A stretch of 64,000 nucleotides of DNA from Stenopsyche tienmushanensis (GCA_008973525.1 WACJ01000550.1:1364001-1428000); one strand, 5' to 3'. Positions 36,456 through 50,939 are shown, counted from the stretch's first letter. Numbers and translations are program-made. Notes: generated by a model not told the origin, from the letters alone.

Positions 36456-39400
36456 TATTTATCATGCTATGAATTCAAAGAAAAAATATTACTTCACGCC
36501 CTAAATAATTAATAACAGTCTATTAAGATACGCATTTCTTCGTCTAATTATACATCAAGTGTAATTAAATCGTTATACAATATATTTGGTTCAAAGTTTG
36601 CATGGTTTTTATATAACATGATCATATGGTTTCACAAAACGTAAACAAAACTATGCCATGCGTTTTTTTTTCCATACATCAAATCCTATTTCCCTTTTTA
36701 AGATCATTGTTGAATTCTTCAACGTTTTTGGATTATATAACATTTAAAAAATGTTAAAAGGAATTGCTTACGTTTAGTCTGTAAATATTTATATAACTCG
36801 TGATAATGGCAGATAACTTTTTAAAGTCCCTCGTGAATTTCAAGCTTTTTTCATCAAACGATCAAATGCAATAAAATTTTTATCTATCAAGCAATTATTT
36901 TAATTGTAAATGTTTATGTTTGTTGGCGCAGTTTCTCTCTGAACTGTGTAAATTCTCACTGTGATTCTGTTTCTTAAAATATTTAAACCATTATTTACCT
37001 TCATAAAAATCATTGAATGATCGTCGTTCTCTAGATGAAGATTGAATGATACTTTTTAGATGTTTATATATTATTCATTATTTTTGTTCAATAATATTTC
37101 CATCTAATGGTATCTTTTTATCATTAATTTTTTGTAGATCTTTCTCTATATTTCATATTATTATGTTACTTTATGTGAACTGTAGTTCTTTATATTGTTT
37201 TAATTTTTGCTTTATTCATAAATATACAAAGTTTTAACAATAAACAACGGTCTTTCAGAATTTTGCAGCGATTCTATACAGAGAATAGTTGAGAAAATCA
37301 AATTCATTGACCGCGTTGAATGAACTATTTTTTTTCTATTTACTCTCGATCTGTCAAATCATGATTGATGCATTTAAAGTTCGAAAAAGTAACAAAACTA
37401 TTCATGGTATTTCAGAAAAATTAGATGATATTTTGACATATTATAAAATTGACACCCGATTCTTAAAATTGGTCGTCAATTGGTATTCCATGAAAATACA
37501 TTATAATTCAGGTTCATATTTACTCTATTACATTTTCTCTCAGTTATTGATGAAAAAAGCTAAATGGATTTAAATATATTTTTTATTCCTGGCTGGATTT
37601 GCTGGCTAATTAATAGAATAGTATATTTAAATCTCATAGATTGAATTATTTTTGTTCTAAATTCATTTTTGCAAAACAATATTTTTTATAAAAGATCTTT
37701 TAAACTGTATGAATAAAAATACAAAATAGTTATGATCCATAAAAAATAGACATTTTTCCAATTTTGATTTTTTGAATGATTTAGTTTTTGCTACTAGATA
37801 TAAAATATTATATTATATAATACATTTTTATTGGTTTGTAATGTGAAGTTTTGAGAAAATACTCTAAGATACTACATATTTACATAGACTTTTGTTCAAT
37901 ACGATTGGATTTATGGATCAATACATAGTTTTTAGATCCAATTTTTATGCAAATAACATGATTAGTAAATTTTGCATTTTTTATCAACAAAAATATTTTT
38001 TTGGAATCATATGAAAAAATACACAGGTCTAGCGTTGTTTATCAATACCGCATAATTTCATGTGATAAATAGTATGAATGATAAATTATCGTCCTTCAAA
38101 TAGTAAAGCTAAGAACTTTAACAAATAAAAATATTTTGATGTCATTTATAACTTTTGCATGTAGTTAAGGAAGCTCTCTAACTTAAGTACCTTAACTTAC
38201 GACTAGCACAAGATACGATGTCATATCGAACGACAAAGTTGATCCCGGCGTACTTAAGATACGTTGAGTATTAGTGACAAAGGGACACTGAGCGGTCGAC
38301 GGGGCTAATTGTATATTGAATCCCTTTTGGTAGAATTAGTCGTGGATATGTCCCAGGATCAAATAACCGCTGAAAAGTGGTTAGTTAGCGGTACTATCAA
38401 GTTGTAGTATTCCTGTAACATTTGCCCTCTTAGCATTTAAGTCACAAAATTTAAAGCAAAGATGACAACCTCATTAGACGTCGACTTATCAGCAAACTAA
38501 TAATGTCATCGTATCGGTTACGCTTAATTCAATTCAACATCCTGTCCGCATTATCCTCATTTGGGCGAGATAAAATTGAGGCTTTACTCGTAAGGGTCAC
38601 ATGACGGAAATATGAGAAAAGGGTTCAATTTAGTTCGGTTGATACCTTAAATTCAGCCCCCATTAGGACTTCAATGTACCGAACGTTTTTTTTTTTGATA
38701 AACGTAATACAAAAGTATCACTTATGGTGGATTTTGTTTAAAAATAGGTCTATGGGTCAATGGAGCACTTCTTCCCCTAAAAAGGTTTAAGAGTCGTATA
38801 CTTTGGACCGAATGGAAGATTTCAATGTACGCTATGGCAACCTTATCATATAAAATTAGGCCTTACGGCCTAGATTTGAACATTTGACCGGAACAGATGT
38901 GCGTATGGCCAAATGCTGGGCCAAATAAGGACTGTTTACCGTAACATGTGTTTCAAAGGTTAATACATATTCATGAATGTGCACAATTTGGTTTGCATGT
39001 GGGCTTTTGTGCGTATATTTGATACAAAATTAATCGCTAGTCTAATGAATAATTCTGGCCAATTAAAATTTGAACGCCTTTGGGTTGGTTCCATTTTGAC
39101 AGTAGTACGTATCTTATTAGGACATTCGAGCGATTCATGGCGATTCGAGCCCTCCTTGAGAGGTTATCTTTCGAATATAATTGCCTGGAACGTATATCTT
39201 TTAGACAATGTCTTCATGTTTCTGTCGTAGAGAATCTCTAATAGATTTTGTTGTTTCCATCATGAGCTAGTTTAAATAAATTTCGATGGAAATATAATAC
39301 AAAACTAATTCAAACATAAATATATTATTTTTTAAAAATTCTATCAAACAAACAATATTTAAGATGCTCTAAATACACAAATTTGGTGTTGGTATAGCGA

Positions 39401-40754
39401 TTTAGAGCCTAGATTATTGCTATAAAAGATCGCGTTCAGTTTTAGATTATGAAGATTAAAAAAGATATGCAGAGGTGGGTGTCTATGAGTTACTGAACTT
39501 ACAACAATAATTAAAAATATTATTTAAAGCATCTAAACAGATCCTATCTATAATTTCTGTTTAAATAATCTTATATTAACATGAATATGAAGAATTAGGA
39601 AATTCATGGATAAATATATAAATAGATAAATAATTTCTTTTGATTTAATTAATAAATTTTAATAGTTCTTGCCAATGGAAATAAATTCCCTCTTCTGAAG
39701 AGTTTGAACGCCTTTATGGCGACAATTTTTCTTATATATATTTCTTAATTTGATTGTTATGTCAGAGCTATTTTATTGTTAGAGAAGATTTCATTATATT
39801 TACACGTGATATAAATTGATTTATAAAAAGGTCCTTTGAAACATCATATTTTTACTAAAAAAAGTACGAATATTTTTACATATAATACGTTGTCGATTAA
39901 AGTTTGTCTTATCTTTTTATTAAGATTTAAGAGCCTATATTAGGTTAATTTAAAAATTTGCATTTATTTCTATATTAAATTTGTTGCTAATTAACGATTG
40001 AAATATGATTTTTACGTAGAATTTGCTTGAGAAGAAAAACTTCGAGGACTGTACCTAATCTAATGAAAAGTTGACGAGGCATAAAAATTAGGCATTTTAT
40101 TAATGCAAAACATTAATCTTAATGCAAAACATGATTTAAGGTGGAGAATAATGTCTGCAGAGTTTGGATGAATTGACAAATAGTTGATAGTACGAATATG
40201 GCAAATCAATAAAAGGTATTTATCGTAGTATCTTACAATTTCAATCAAAGTCATAAAGTACAGTAGATGTTATATTAAAGTGATAGAATGCCCAGTTAAT
40301 CAGCAGAATATGAAATTAACTGTTTTGAGTATAAACTTTTTGAATATATACACCCTGTGAAATGGTTTTCCATGAAATTTAGTAGTCAAATATAGGACTC
40401 TCATTATAGTTATACCAACTTTCTAGACACAATTTAACACAGCCAATATATATAAAGTCATTAACTCAAAATGATGAGAAGTTTTGATTAACCAAAGTCC
40501 GTTTTTTATTCTTGTACATATTCGACACCTTAAATAAAAGCCTTCTCCTTAGCGAATACGCCTCTTTCAACAACTCAAATACGAATCCAAAACGTGCTCG
40601 AGCAAAGTTTTGCGACATTTCTATTTACCTACAATTTAGACTGCAATTTTAACCCATCTCTCTGAAGACCGAGTATCATGAAATAATTACGTATAACTAA
40701 GCACAATTGTTTGTACCACGACACGAATATTCTTTTGTCTTCATTATATGCGGC
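36456..40754. other. AT-rich stretch with one GC-richer block at about 38160-38660
   Basis: Unrecognised frames include 37289-37573 (+, 94 codons) and 38973-39230 (+, 85 codons); neither resembles a known family. The block 38160-38660 is clearly less AT-rich and free of ORFs, so it may be regulatory or an old unique insertion, but I found no defining motif. The remainder shows nothing. Confidence 0.35.
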
Positions 40755-40825
40755 ATCCAGCCTGAGCCGTGCAAACTGAGGGTTGTGACCCTAGGGGTCA
40801 CAAGAGGTAATTCAGAGGGTAGTAG
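40755..40825 (+). mobile_element. possible hAT/Charlie-like terminal fragment
   Basis: The words cagcctgagccgtgcaaact and gagggttgtgaccctagg-ggtcacaagagg resemble the subterminal region of hAT/Charlie elements (CAGTGGTTCTCAAACTG-GGGTCGTGACCCC). TTGTGACCC-TAG-GGGTCACAA at about 40784-40804 is a 9-bp inverted repeat with a 3-base centre. No 8-bp duplication or partner end was recognised. The adjacent unrecognised frames (40697-40910 both strands, 40894-41106 minus) may be interior sequence of an unknown element. Confidence 0.35.
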
Positions 40826-41884
40826 CGAGCCCGTCAACCTCTTTTGTTTGCCAACACGAATAATTAATTTAATTCGCGGCATACCAGAGAAAATCAGGTC
40901 CAACATATAGAATTTACAAACCGAATGTGGGACGAGCTTGTTGTGCTCGAATCGTGAATTCCTTTTTGGTGTTTACCGACCCGACGTTGCTTAAAATGTC
41001 CTCCTGCTGTAAATGCGGAGGCATTCTTGCTAGAATACGTTAAAATCCCATTAAATTTTGGGTCTTCCGCGGTCACGGCTAACAAATCATTAACTAGAGA
41101 CAACATTTAAAAATCCAATTAATTTCCCATCAAACATGTTTTGAAGCTTTGAATATGCATATTTTGCCATGTCAGCCTTTTGGGACATAGGATGTTGTAT
41201 AAGGCAAATGAAAAATTATCATGAAAGTTATTCATCCCCGGGATGAAGCCACGCTAAAGAATATGCACCACACGACTATCTTTCAGTATCTTTTATAAAT
41301 AGCTTTCACGATGAAAAGCTGTGCTCTGATGCATGCCTTTTATAATGCATTAGCGATAACAAATTTATGATAATAGTAGTTTATCGGTCGAATGCAAGTT
41401 ATTATATATCATAAATAGCAAATTTGCATATATATTTATTGGAGCATTATGATGATCGTGTGTCAAAATTTTACAAACGAATCGTTGGATATATTGGCAA
41501 TGCTTTCATTTAAATTATCATCGACTAATGGATTTATTCAAGGATTGGTTTAATTTTTTAAATACAATAGCAATATAAAGGGTATTTTATAATAGCATAT
41601 TTTTCCTCCAGGCTCTTAATTGGGATCATGTCTTGATATAATTATGGACAATGTTCTTGGTTCGAAACATGAATAATATTAGACTGCAGGTGAATATCGA
41701 ATACGCTTTTCTTATTGGATTTTAATATATAGCCAATTAAAAATTATGGGACGAAATTCTATAAACATAAAGAAAAAGATTTACATTTTTACTATGTATT
41801 AAATATGTTTAGGTAAGCTATTCTCGATGAAATATGTAGCTATTAGAATTGTATCTTAAAAAATAATTTTAGTTTTTTTTTTAA
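40826..41884. other. mixed stretch; nothing recognised
   Basis: About 40826-41110 is GC-richer and carries a 70-codon minus frame (40894-41106) that opens MLSLVNDLLAVTAEDPKFNG and matches nothing I know. From 41110 on the sequence is AT-rich without features. Confidence 0.35.
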
Positions 41885-42325
41885 ATCATACAAAAATGTT
41901 AATAAAAATTCAGGATAACAATAAGGCAATTCAAAAATAATATTTTTGGTAACATTTTAAGAAAGTCTTGTATCATTGATAAAATTTAAAGGATGTCTGG
42001 CATCTAACATCTCTAATGTCAGGCGTTCACTAAAGAAATAATAATTATTATAATTATAAACTATAATATCTGTATGATAATTTTCGTTTGCGATTTTTGA
42101 TATGACTCAAAATCACTCTATTCTTCGGAAAAAATAGTATGCGCAGTGTCAATGTCATCATTCTTCTGTGATTTTTTTTTTCTTTCTAACAATAAATTTT
42201 TTAATAAATGAAGATGTTGCTATAGTCCCTACTAAAAAATATGACGACTGTTTAAAAAAAAGTCATTTTTTGATCATATTTTTTCAGTTTTAATTTTTTT
42301 TTAAATATTTAAAAAATAAATTCTG
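41885..42325 (-). mobile_element. pogo/Tigger-like fossil, copy B
   Basis: Collinear with copies A (960-1650) and C (50194-50939): the aaggatgtctggcatc word, atgataattttcg, gactcaaaatc, and agtgtcaatgtcatcatt are shared in the same order and orientation. The similarity stops around 42325, so the right terminal end seen in copies C and D is missing. No coding frame is intact. Orientation is given as that of the transposase-like frames in copy A. Confidence 0.65.
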
Positions 42326-45300
42326 ACATACATCTGGTAGTAGCAATAGAAGGTTATATAAAAAAGGTTTGTATGAAATTTAAAGTAAGTCTGATATTTA
42401 GAAAAAAATCACACATACAAATTATTATTCGGCTTGAAACTTATATCTGTCTGTAAAATATGTGTATCTAGATCTCGAAAATAGAGTTCCGAGATGTTAT
42501 TTTATTCTCCAGGTGATGATAGATCCTAATTAGTGTTGATACAAACTTGTGGGAAATAAAAAAAAACTAACTTAATACATACAGCTTTGTGCTTTTAAAT
42601 ACTTAAATTCAAAGCAAGCGAAAGTACTTGTATGTGCTCGAATTTGATTTATCGTAAACATTTGCTTCCTTTGGCAAAATCAATGAGAGACAGTTCCCAG
42701 AACGATCCTTTACACCTTGGCAAAATTCGCGGAAATATTGCGTGAAAACTCTCGCCGAAGGCTGTTGCGGTCGAACCGGTCGGTTTATATATTTTAAATG
42801 GGGATTTTCCTCAAAGGCGTGGTCGCGGTTCCGGACCAAGTCGGAGAAAAAGTTTATTTTTCTTCCTCGAGCAATCACCACGGTCGGTTTGAACGCGTTA
42901 TTGTGCGTGAAAACTTCTGCTCAAATCTGATTTATGATGGATCCCTGCAAATCTTTTTTTCGAACCTATAAATTTAAATTACGATCCTGCGAAATTTTCA
43001 CAACGCATCGTCGTTTGACGTAGGATAATGAAAGTTTTGATTAGTTTTCTTTTGATGTATGGCTCGTGTCGTGGTAATCTATCACGTTTGTATGCCAATA
43101 TGAAAGGCGTATATTTATGGAAGGAATCAGAGCTTTTTTTGGTCCGGCCAAGGGGAAATATCGCAATAAATGACTTGTAAACATGGCCGTTAAACTTCAC
43201 ACAAAAACCCAATTTGTTTAATGTGTGCTTTAAGAGAGATTTATTAGCAATAAATAAGAAATTGTGTTTTGATCCTGCTTTAAATTTTGACCCAAGGCGT
43301 GACGAAATATAAATAATTCATTTTGTGTGTCCGCGTAGATTAATTAATGTCGGCTTCATATACACGTGACAAAAGAAAGATGAAGGGTCAAATATGTAGG
43401 CGTTTCTGGACACACCTTTTCAAATCGGCTGAAATATTTTTCATTTAGTCCTTCTTCACAATCATTCCATTTTTTACTTCGCCGGAATACCCGGTGCTGT
43501 CGCTTTAATTCAAATGCCATGTCGGCCTAAATTTGGGATCAGCAACCTTTTTTCTCCTAATTTAAATCAAGTTCAACTCCATTCGTTTCGCCACAACCAA
43601 AAATGAAAAGCTTTTTCAATTTGGATTTCCGGCTAAATAATTTTGGTATCAATTATGACAATATAATGTAACGTTGATAATTGAGTTAAACACGGTACGC
43701 TAATTTAGAGCATATCTCAATTTCGAGGCATTCACGATGCACATTGTTAATGTAAGACATAGCTAGAGATCCTTCATACGATATTATCTAATATTCAAAT
43801 TTATTCAGATTATGCACACTATGTTAAATCATATGAAATAATTTAGATATGGTTTCAATTTTTTTTTTCTAAGTTAAAAATCTTTTAAAATTCATTTTAT
43901 CATTAGATTATTATTCATTAATATTTAGCAATCGAATGACGCCATATTTGCGACAAGATAAAAGGGGCCTTTCTTTCGATAATCTTCCAACTAGAATATA
44001 TGTTTTAATATTATTCTACAAATAAATAGAAGTCTACAAATATACATGTATCATATTTCAATCCTTATAATATTTATGTATTGTGTTTTTTATTTCATAA
44101 ATTACACATTAACATTATCAATCTGCTGGTGATAATTAGAAAAAAACTGAGTAATTTGTTGAGGATAAATCAATTTTAATTTTTCAGAAACAGAATCTCA
44201 GGATAAATTGATTTCTCGATGATGATTCAGAAATATCAATGTTTTAAATTGGAGATATAAATCTTCCTAAAATATTAAAATGAATATGAGCAAGTATCCA
44301 AATTATGACAAGCACTATGCAAGGATAGAATAATGCAGTGACAGCTTAAATGGCAAAATAGAATTGTATTGAAATTGTAAAATGTAAGATACTAAGTAAA
44401 GTGAATAAATAACGAAGAAACTAATATTTTAACTGGAAAATTCTGAAATCTCTTCAAAAACATTCATGTAGTTCATAAAATAATATTTTCATCAAAAAAA
44501 ATTCGACCAAATAACCATACAATAATGTATCTTTAAAAATGCACACTATTGGCGTTTGTTCCATACAAAATTCATGTTTAATAATTTTTTTTGTCTATTA
44601 TGAAATTCTATTTGTAAATATTTTATAGTTATAAATATAAAATTTCCAGTTAGTAGGGGGCCATTAATCTTCACGTATGCGATAGATTCATCTTCCGTGA
44701 CTCGTTTGATCCAGATTCAGCTGTCCACACTTATCAACGTGGATCGGGATTGGGGATTACTTATATCTGGATTGCTATATATAATATATAGTGCACATGC
44801 TATAGACCTGCATATGGGTCATTTCGTTTTAACCGAATAACTTTCAGCTGATGCATTTACAGATCGGCGAGCTTTAATTAGAATTTGCCCAAACAAGCGA
44901 AGAGCTTAGGAGCTACAATGAACCGATAATTGTTAATCTCGCTCTGATTGTTTGATGGAATGGTGGAATAAAATATATTTTTCAAATTGTGATTATATTT
45001 CATCGTGCGAGATATTTAAAAGTCCCCAATTAATTTTGATAAGTATATTCACGGCAATATTAGTCGGATATGGTCTATATCGTCATGGAGATTGCGTAAT
45101 TCCCATGGTTAAAATATTTGCGTATATATCGCTTTGATCCACTTTTATGGGAATCCTATGCATAATATAATATTTATGAATATAATTTGAATTAAAAATT
45201 ATTGCATATTTTAGCATGATGACTACCAAGCTGCTGGAATACTTTAAATTGTTGTCTCAGGTCCTATTATGAAATAAGAAGTATGATTAAATTCAAATTC

Positions 45301-46799
45301 AATAGATAAGCGCGAATGAAGAAGTGTATTTTGTTATAATAGTCGACATTGTATAAATTTAATTTAATTATTAAAAATTAAAAAGTTATATAATCCGAAT
45401 AGTATTATATGTGGAGATTAACTACAATATCCCTCATATTCCTACTTTGATCAGCGCGTGATTCATTTTGATCCGGATTTCCATTTAATATTGCTCCATG
45501 CATATTTGATGCTGATTCAGTTTTATGCGAGCGCCATATTATTAGTTATTTAGACGATCATGTACATTTTGATTTCATGCACAAATACATATTAGTCATC
45601 TTGTATGATTAATTAACGCTCTAAATCCCATTTGGTGTTTACTGAAGATTTTCGTCATATATTATGGTTCATGAATCGAGGTTGATGTGCATTAATGATC
45701 AAATGCGTCCGGCAATCAGATCTAAATGCAGCACTGCAATTAAGATTGGCAGAAATGCGCATTCGTCTAGTATTTTTTAAAATCATACATTCATCCAATG
45801 ATGGTAGCCAACAAGTCGTCTGTGTATAAATTTCAGTTAAAACTTTCTCGAAAGCATATGTCAAATAATAGCTTTGAAAGTGACTCCGAATTCCCGTAAC
45901 TCATTAATATACATACGATTTCAGGCTCAATTTTGACCTTTGCAACAATTTCGAACTATGGACGCTAAATAAGATTTAACTGTATTTAAAGTTAAGCATA
46001 TAGTGTACAGAAGTGAACGCAAATTTATGGTTGTTTATTTATTTAGCATATCGATAGCTTTGAAGTTAAAGTAATATGCTGAAACACCAAAATAGAAAAA
46101 GTAGCTCAAACAGAGTTATTCCACGCTGCAAGTTTGTTTAAAAGCTAGGTATAAACGAATTTACTTCATTTCGATTATTTTTATGTAAGAAAATTTATAT
46201 AGCTTTGCTTGTTTCAGGATTCGTATATGTATATACGAACGATAATATAAATGAGATTTGTTTGAGGAAAGCATTTCGGTTAAAGAAACGTATTTTGTAT
46301 CGTAAATGGAATTTGCTTGAAACTCAAAGAGTTGTATTTAAAATGTCGAAGTACGTTTTAAAATAGATGCAATACTTTTAAATTTTATTTATTATTAATA
46401 TCAAAATCTAATTGAAAATAGGTTCAAATAATAAAAATCAGCATTTCGCTCGGCGATATACCGGAAGGCTGTACTCTGTTGATAACAGTTTCCTTCTCTT
46501 GTTGAACTTGGGCCGTGAGTAAATAAGATCTAGTTTATTTAGGATGTCAAACATAGTTATGCGTATGTACATATAAAATGACCCCAAAATCAGAAAAGAG
46601 ATAGGATTTGGCTCTAAATCCTGCATAACGAAATATTTGTCACTGATAATATCCGCCAATAATGTTGATATATGTGTCCTTCGAAACATATAAATAAGAG
46701 AATTATCCAAAAACAGTACAAATAATCAATCGTTTTTTATATAACATTGTTATTCATTTTATATATACACGCCCCTTATATGGTTCCAAGAAAATAGGG
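42326..46799. other. mostly AT-rich stretch; nothing recognised
   Basis: A GC-richer patch at 42650-42930 supports opposite-strand frames of 90 and 62 codons over the same bases, neither recognised. The 90-codon minus frame 46438-46710 lies beyond the C-terminal end of the hAT fossil but does not look like hAT sequence. No RNA gene or repeat seen. Confidence 0.35.
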
Positions 46800-48187
46800 A
46801 ATTAGGGAAAATAGGAATACAGGGAAGTAACGCTTAAGTTCACTTTCAAGCGATTCGAGATGCCCAGAAATTTCCTCCTTAAAATTTTAATTCATTTTGC
46901 CTTCAGATTCATCTAACACACTGCAGAGTTTCTCAAACATTGCAATGTTTCCAAGATTTATTTTTCTTAACCAGTTTTGCAGCTTGGATAAAAATGCCCT
47001 GAGATTATTGTGACATGCGATAATATTCGTTTCCTTTCCCTGAAGTTCCAGTTTAAGCCTATTTTGCTCTTCTAATATATCTGCTAAATATGCTACTCCT
47101 TTCACCCAAGATTTGTCGATAAAGTTTACCAAAATGTCATGTTTCTCTTGCACTTCCATGAACAACTCAATTTCATCTTTATATTCAGATACGATTCACA
47201 ACACTTCCTTTCAATAAGCAGCGTACTGCAGTGTAGAAAATAATAACATCGTGATTAGAATTCATGTCTTTGCACAGCTCCCTAAACAGATGGATGTTAA
47301 GAGCTCCAGATTTGATGTAATTTACGATTTTTTTCAACAAATGAAGTACCTCTTGCAGATGAGTTAAAAGAGTCTTATTGAAAAGGACATACCGACGAAT
47401 CATGCAGTTTACATGGGGAGCTATTTCTTTTATTTTTTTCTGAAAGCCCGATTTGCACCCAAGCTTAGATGATGCAAGCTTAGATGGTGCCATACGTACA
47501 AACACACGTTTTTTCCACTTTAAACTTTCAGTATCAAAAATGGTATTTATTTTCTTTATAATATCTTCACTTTTTGTAGGAGTTTCAAGTTCACTACAAA
47601 ATAGAAATTCTTCTTTGATATCATCTGAATGAATTTGTTTCATGAATACAAACAACTGAGCACACGAGCATACGTCTATTGATTCATCAACGTGAAAAGA
47701 AGACAATGGTGAAAACATGATTTCATTCAAAATCTACTCTTTAATGTCTAGGTTTTTTTCGCTTAGCAATTTCTAATGCGACTTCATATGACGCTTTCAC
47801 TGATACTGTGAACCATTGTTGAAAACGTCCTGTTCGATCAAGTCTCTGATGTTTGCAATTAGTTTCATGCCAACAAAAGAATTCCAAATCCTTTTTAGTG
47901 TGTTCTGAATGCTTCGTCTCGGAGTGACGTTTGAGTTTTGAAGGTTTCATAGATTTATGACTGAAAATAGTTTGCACAATACGCATTATGGCTTCTCTAT
48001 TTCATTGCTAACCAAGTTAGTAAAGTCAAATTTCAGATATTTTTCTGAATACTAAGATTGTTTTATATTCAAATAAAAATTGCATTTTGGTGAATATTTT
48101 TTTTAGTTAACTGTATAAGTTGGCGACCCTACAGTAAACCCGTCGTGATTCCCTTGGGGGACGCGCCCCCTAGGTTGGGAACCAATG
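46800..48187 (-). pseudogene. hAT transposon with broken BED-finger transposase (ZBED5/SCAND3-like)
   Basis: On the minus strand the element starts at its terminal repeat (CATTGGTTCCCAACCT, outer end 48187). Coding similarity begins near 48040 with a KYSEKYLKFDFT word, then a BED zinc finger: CVLC (about 47975-47985) after an in-frame TAA, then, after a frame change, HKSMKPSKLKRHSETKH. A basic linker with ALEIAKRKKP ends near 47741. About 100 residues expected next are deleted. The catalytic region resumes at 47730 with HVDESIDVCSCAQL and runs through GFQKKIKEIAPHV and FRELCKDMNSNHD to 47185. A short frameshift follows at about 47187, then EYKDEIELFMEVQEKH leads into 47165-46887. A TAA at about 46884-46886 interrupts homology that still continues (EEISGHLESLESELKRYFP). 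At least four inactivating lesions make it dead. Family: ZBED5/SCAND3/FAM200-like hAT transposases. The far terminal repeat was not found. Confidence 0.88.
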
Positions 48188-50193
48188 CTCTAACTGAACC
48201 ATCAACGATCCATGAAAATAGTTTGATGTTTTGCAGAGAAATCTGGTATTTTTGTAATTTTCAAGATATTGAAAATCAGATAATAAAAATGGTGAAAAAC
48301 ATAACGAATTCTCTGATATAACAAAGAAAGCACTTTTATTTTGTTTTGTCAGGATTGAGTATGAAGAATAATCACATGAAGAACTATTTTGTTCGCTTAA
48401 TTTGCTGGGTAGAACAATCAGCTCGGAGATTTTTGAAGCACTTAATAGCTATTTCCTGAAAAACGAATTTCAAACCCAAAAAGATCTAGCCAATTCTTAT
48501 CGCAAGTACCACATTCATACTTTTCATATAAAATCACGAATTGTTTTTCAATATACTAACGCGATTAGTGAATTTTCATGGTGATCTGAAATATTTTTCC
48601 AATTTAATTTGGTAGTATGAAAAATTGGTAGTATGGGAGAATATGATCAGATTCCATACTATCTATATTCTTGGCAATTTTCATAAATAGTACTACATAT
48701 ATGATAATTCAAAATAACAATACAGATATTCATGACACTAGCCTTCTAATATTATCAAAAATTACATGTTACCTAAACGTATCTCGATATAAACTGATTA
48801 TAAAAGTATAAAACTTAACATTTTTGTTAATTTCCGGTCTTTCTAAAACATTTGAAAACGTTGAAATAAAATAACGAATTTAACATCCTGTTTTTAAAAT
48901 CCAGGAAGTTAAATGAATGGAAGTTTTACAATATAAAAGAAACTTACAGTCGATGGTCGTTCATTTTGTAGCCTGGTTGTGTCAGTTCTGTATTTGTCTT
49001 GGAAAGTCGTAGTGCAAGGATGTCCGTTTACAAGTGCAATCAATGTTCATTATCAAACTATACCGCGACTCCTGTTCTTAATTATCCCCATGGAATGGGA
49101 TACGAGAACATTTCTAGCTCTCTTATGTCAAGTGAATAAAAAATGAATGAACTAAAGCAATGATACTGTCTGTTTGCTTTTAAGCTTCGTTTTATGTGGG
49201 ATAAATGAAAACATTGATACTATTCTAGATAAATGGACGCTTTAATATAAAGTCAATCATTCAATATTTATATCCTTATATGCTTGATATATATACATCA
49301 AAAGCTCGCCTTGTTGTACTATCTGCCCTTTGCAATATCATCAATTTGATCACCGAACATATTCATCATTATGATTTTCTGAAAAACCTTAGAATTTATC
49401 TGTCATGATTCGCCGCTGTAAATCAACATAGGTAACATACATTAATAAAATATGAATACTTTTCCCTTGAGACTTTATCCAGAATAATATTCAACCCTCC
49501 TAATATATATTAATATATTTAACGGCTCCAATTTACTCAACTGATGTCTTCACTTGTATAATGTTTCATATTAATATTTATCTCTAAATCTGCTTTTCGG
49601 TTTTTCGCTCCAGAGTATATTATACCTTGCCTTATCTGAATTTGATTTTTCCGGCTTTGCTCTACTATGATATTTTAACCAATTACGCAATCACTTAAAC
49701 TAATAGATGTCATAGATATTGTGTCATCATTATACCATTTAAATATAAATTGCGCTGAACACAAGTCGTAAATATATATTTGAAAATCTTTGTCTCTGTT
49801 ATTTAAAAATTGTTTAATTGAATTTCAAATAAATTACATATCAATACTTCTTCTTCTTATATTTCCATATCCATTATAGCGAAAACTGCTTCCTAAAATT
49901 TATAGAATTTACTGCAGTATTTGAACGAAGATTATATTCGTTTTAGATGAGTAATGAAAATCATCTGGCAAATATGGAGGATGTGGTAGAAGTTCATTGC
50001 GTAGTTGTTTTATTTTTTCACTATTGTGCTTAGGTTTATGTGACCCCGAGTCATATATAAACAAAAACTTTCGGGAGGACCTAATAGTAAATAAAAATTA
50101 TATTAAGCAATTAAATTTCAATCTTAATAAAAATTGTAATAGTTCGATTACAAAGGATAGATGGACTGATTGGTGTTTAACTGATTTATAATA
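48188..50193. other. AT-rich stretch; nothing recognised
   Basis: Frames at 48402-48584 (+) and 49997-50191 (+, 64 codons, opening MRSCFIFSLLCLGLCDP with a signal-like start) match nothing known. The latter has a GTG-less ordinary context and ends at the border of transposon copy C; I treat it as chance. Confidence 0.4.
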
Positions 50194-50939
50194 CACTTAA
50201 ACTTTTTTTTGTGCGGTGGATGCGTTCCGTGGAAAGTCCCATAAAAAGCGAATAGATTTGAAACAGCTGTCTAAAATATACCCAAAATCGTCCAAAAAAG
50301 TTAATAAAAAATCAGGAAAACTATAAGGGAATTAAATATATAAATAACATTTTTGGCAAAATTTTAAGGATGTCTCACATCATTAGTAAAATTTTAAGGA
50401 TGTCTGGCATATGGCATTTTTAATACCAGACATCCACTAGAGAAATAATAATTATTTTAATTACAAGCTACCATCGCAGTATGATAATATTCGTGACTCA
50501 AAATCGCTCTCTTCTTTGGAAGAAATAACCATTGTGTGCAGATTTTCTATTTCTAATAGTATAGTTCTTAATTAATAAAGATATTTTCACAAAATGGCGA
50601 CTGTTAAAAAAAGTCATTTCGAGAAAAACGAAACTTAGTTGCCGCCTCATTAAAATAGCTATAGCTCGGTAAGTATTTCGAAAATTTCTGTAGAGGATGT
50701 ATTTTTAAAAGTCAGAAAAATTGAAATAATGTAAAAAGAACCAATTCAATTTTTCAAAATTCTGGACTAGAATAAGGGAGTGGTCGTAATTCAGCGATAG
50801 CAGATGCAATATGATTTTAACAGTCTAGTTAATGATGGTGATTTATTTTCTATTTTACCCAAAATATCTCTCGATTCGAACTCTTTGTGAAATAAAAAAA
50901 TCGCACAGCTTTGAAATTGCACAAAAAGAGGTTTGAGTG
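50194..50939 (-). mobile_element. pogo/Tigger-like element, copy C, both ends present
   Basis: The best-preserved copy of the family, about 746 bases. The left end cacttaaactttttttt follows TA (50192-50193). The right end aaaaagaggtttgagtg finishes at 50939, and inner parts pair as tgtgc / gcaca. The right flank reads TTA instead of TA directly, one base of decay. The interior aligns with copies A and B on the left and with copy D on the right, including gagaaaaacg and gccgcctcattaaaatagct. It has no intact transposase and is shorter than an autonomous pogo-like element should be, so it is an internally deleted derivative. Strand is set by the transposase-like frames of copy A. Confidence 0.72.
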
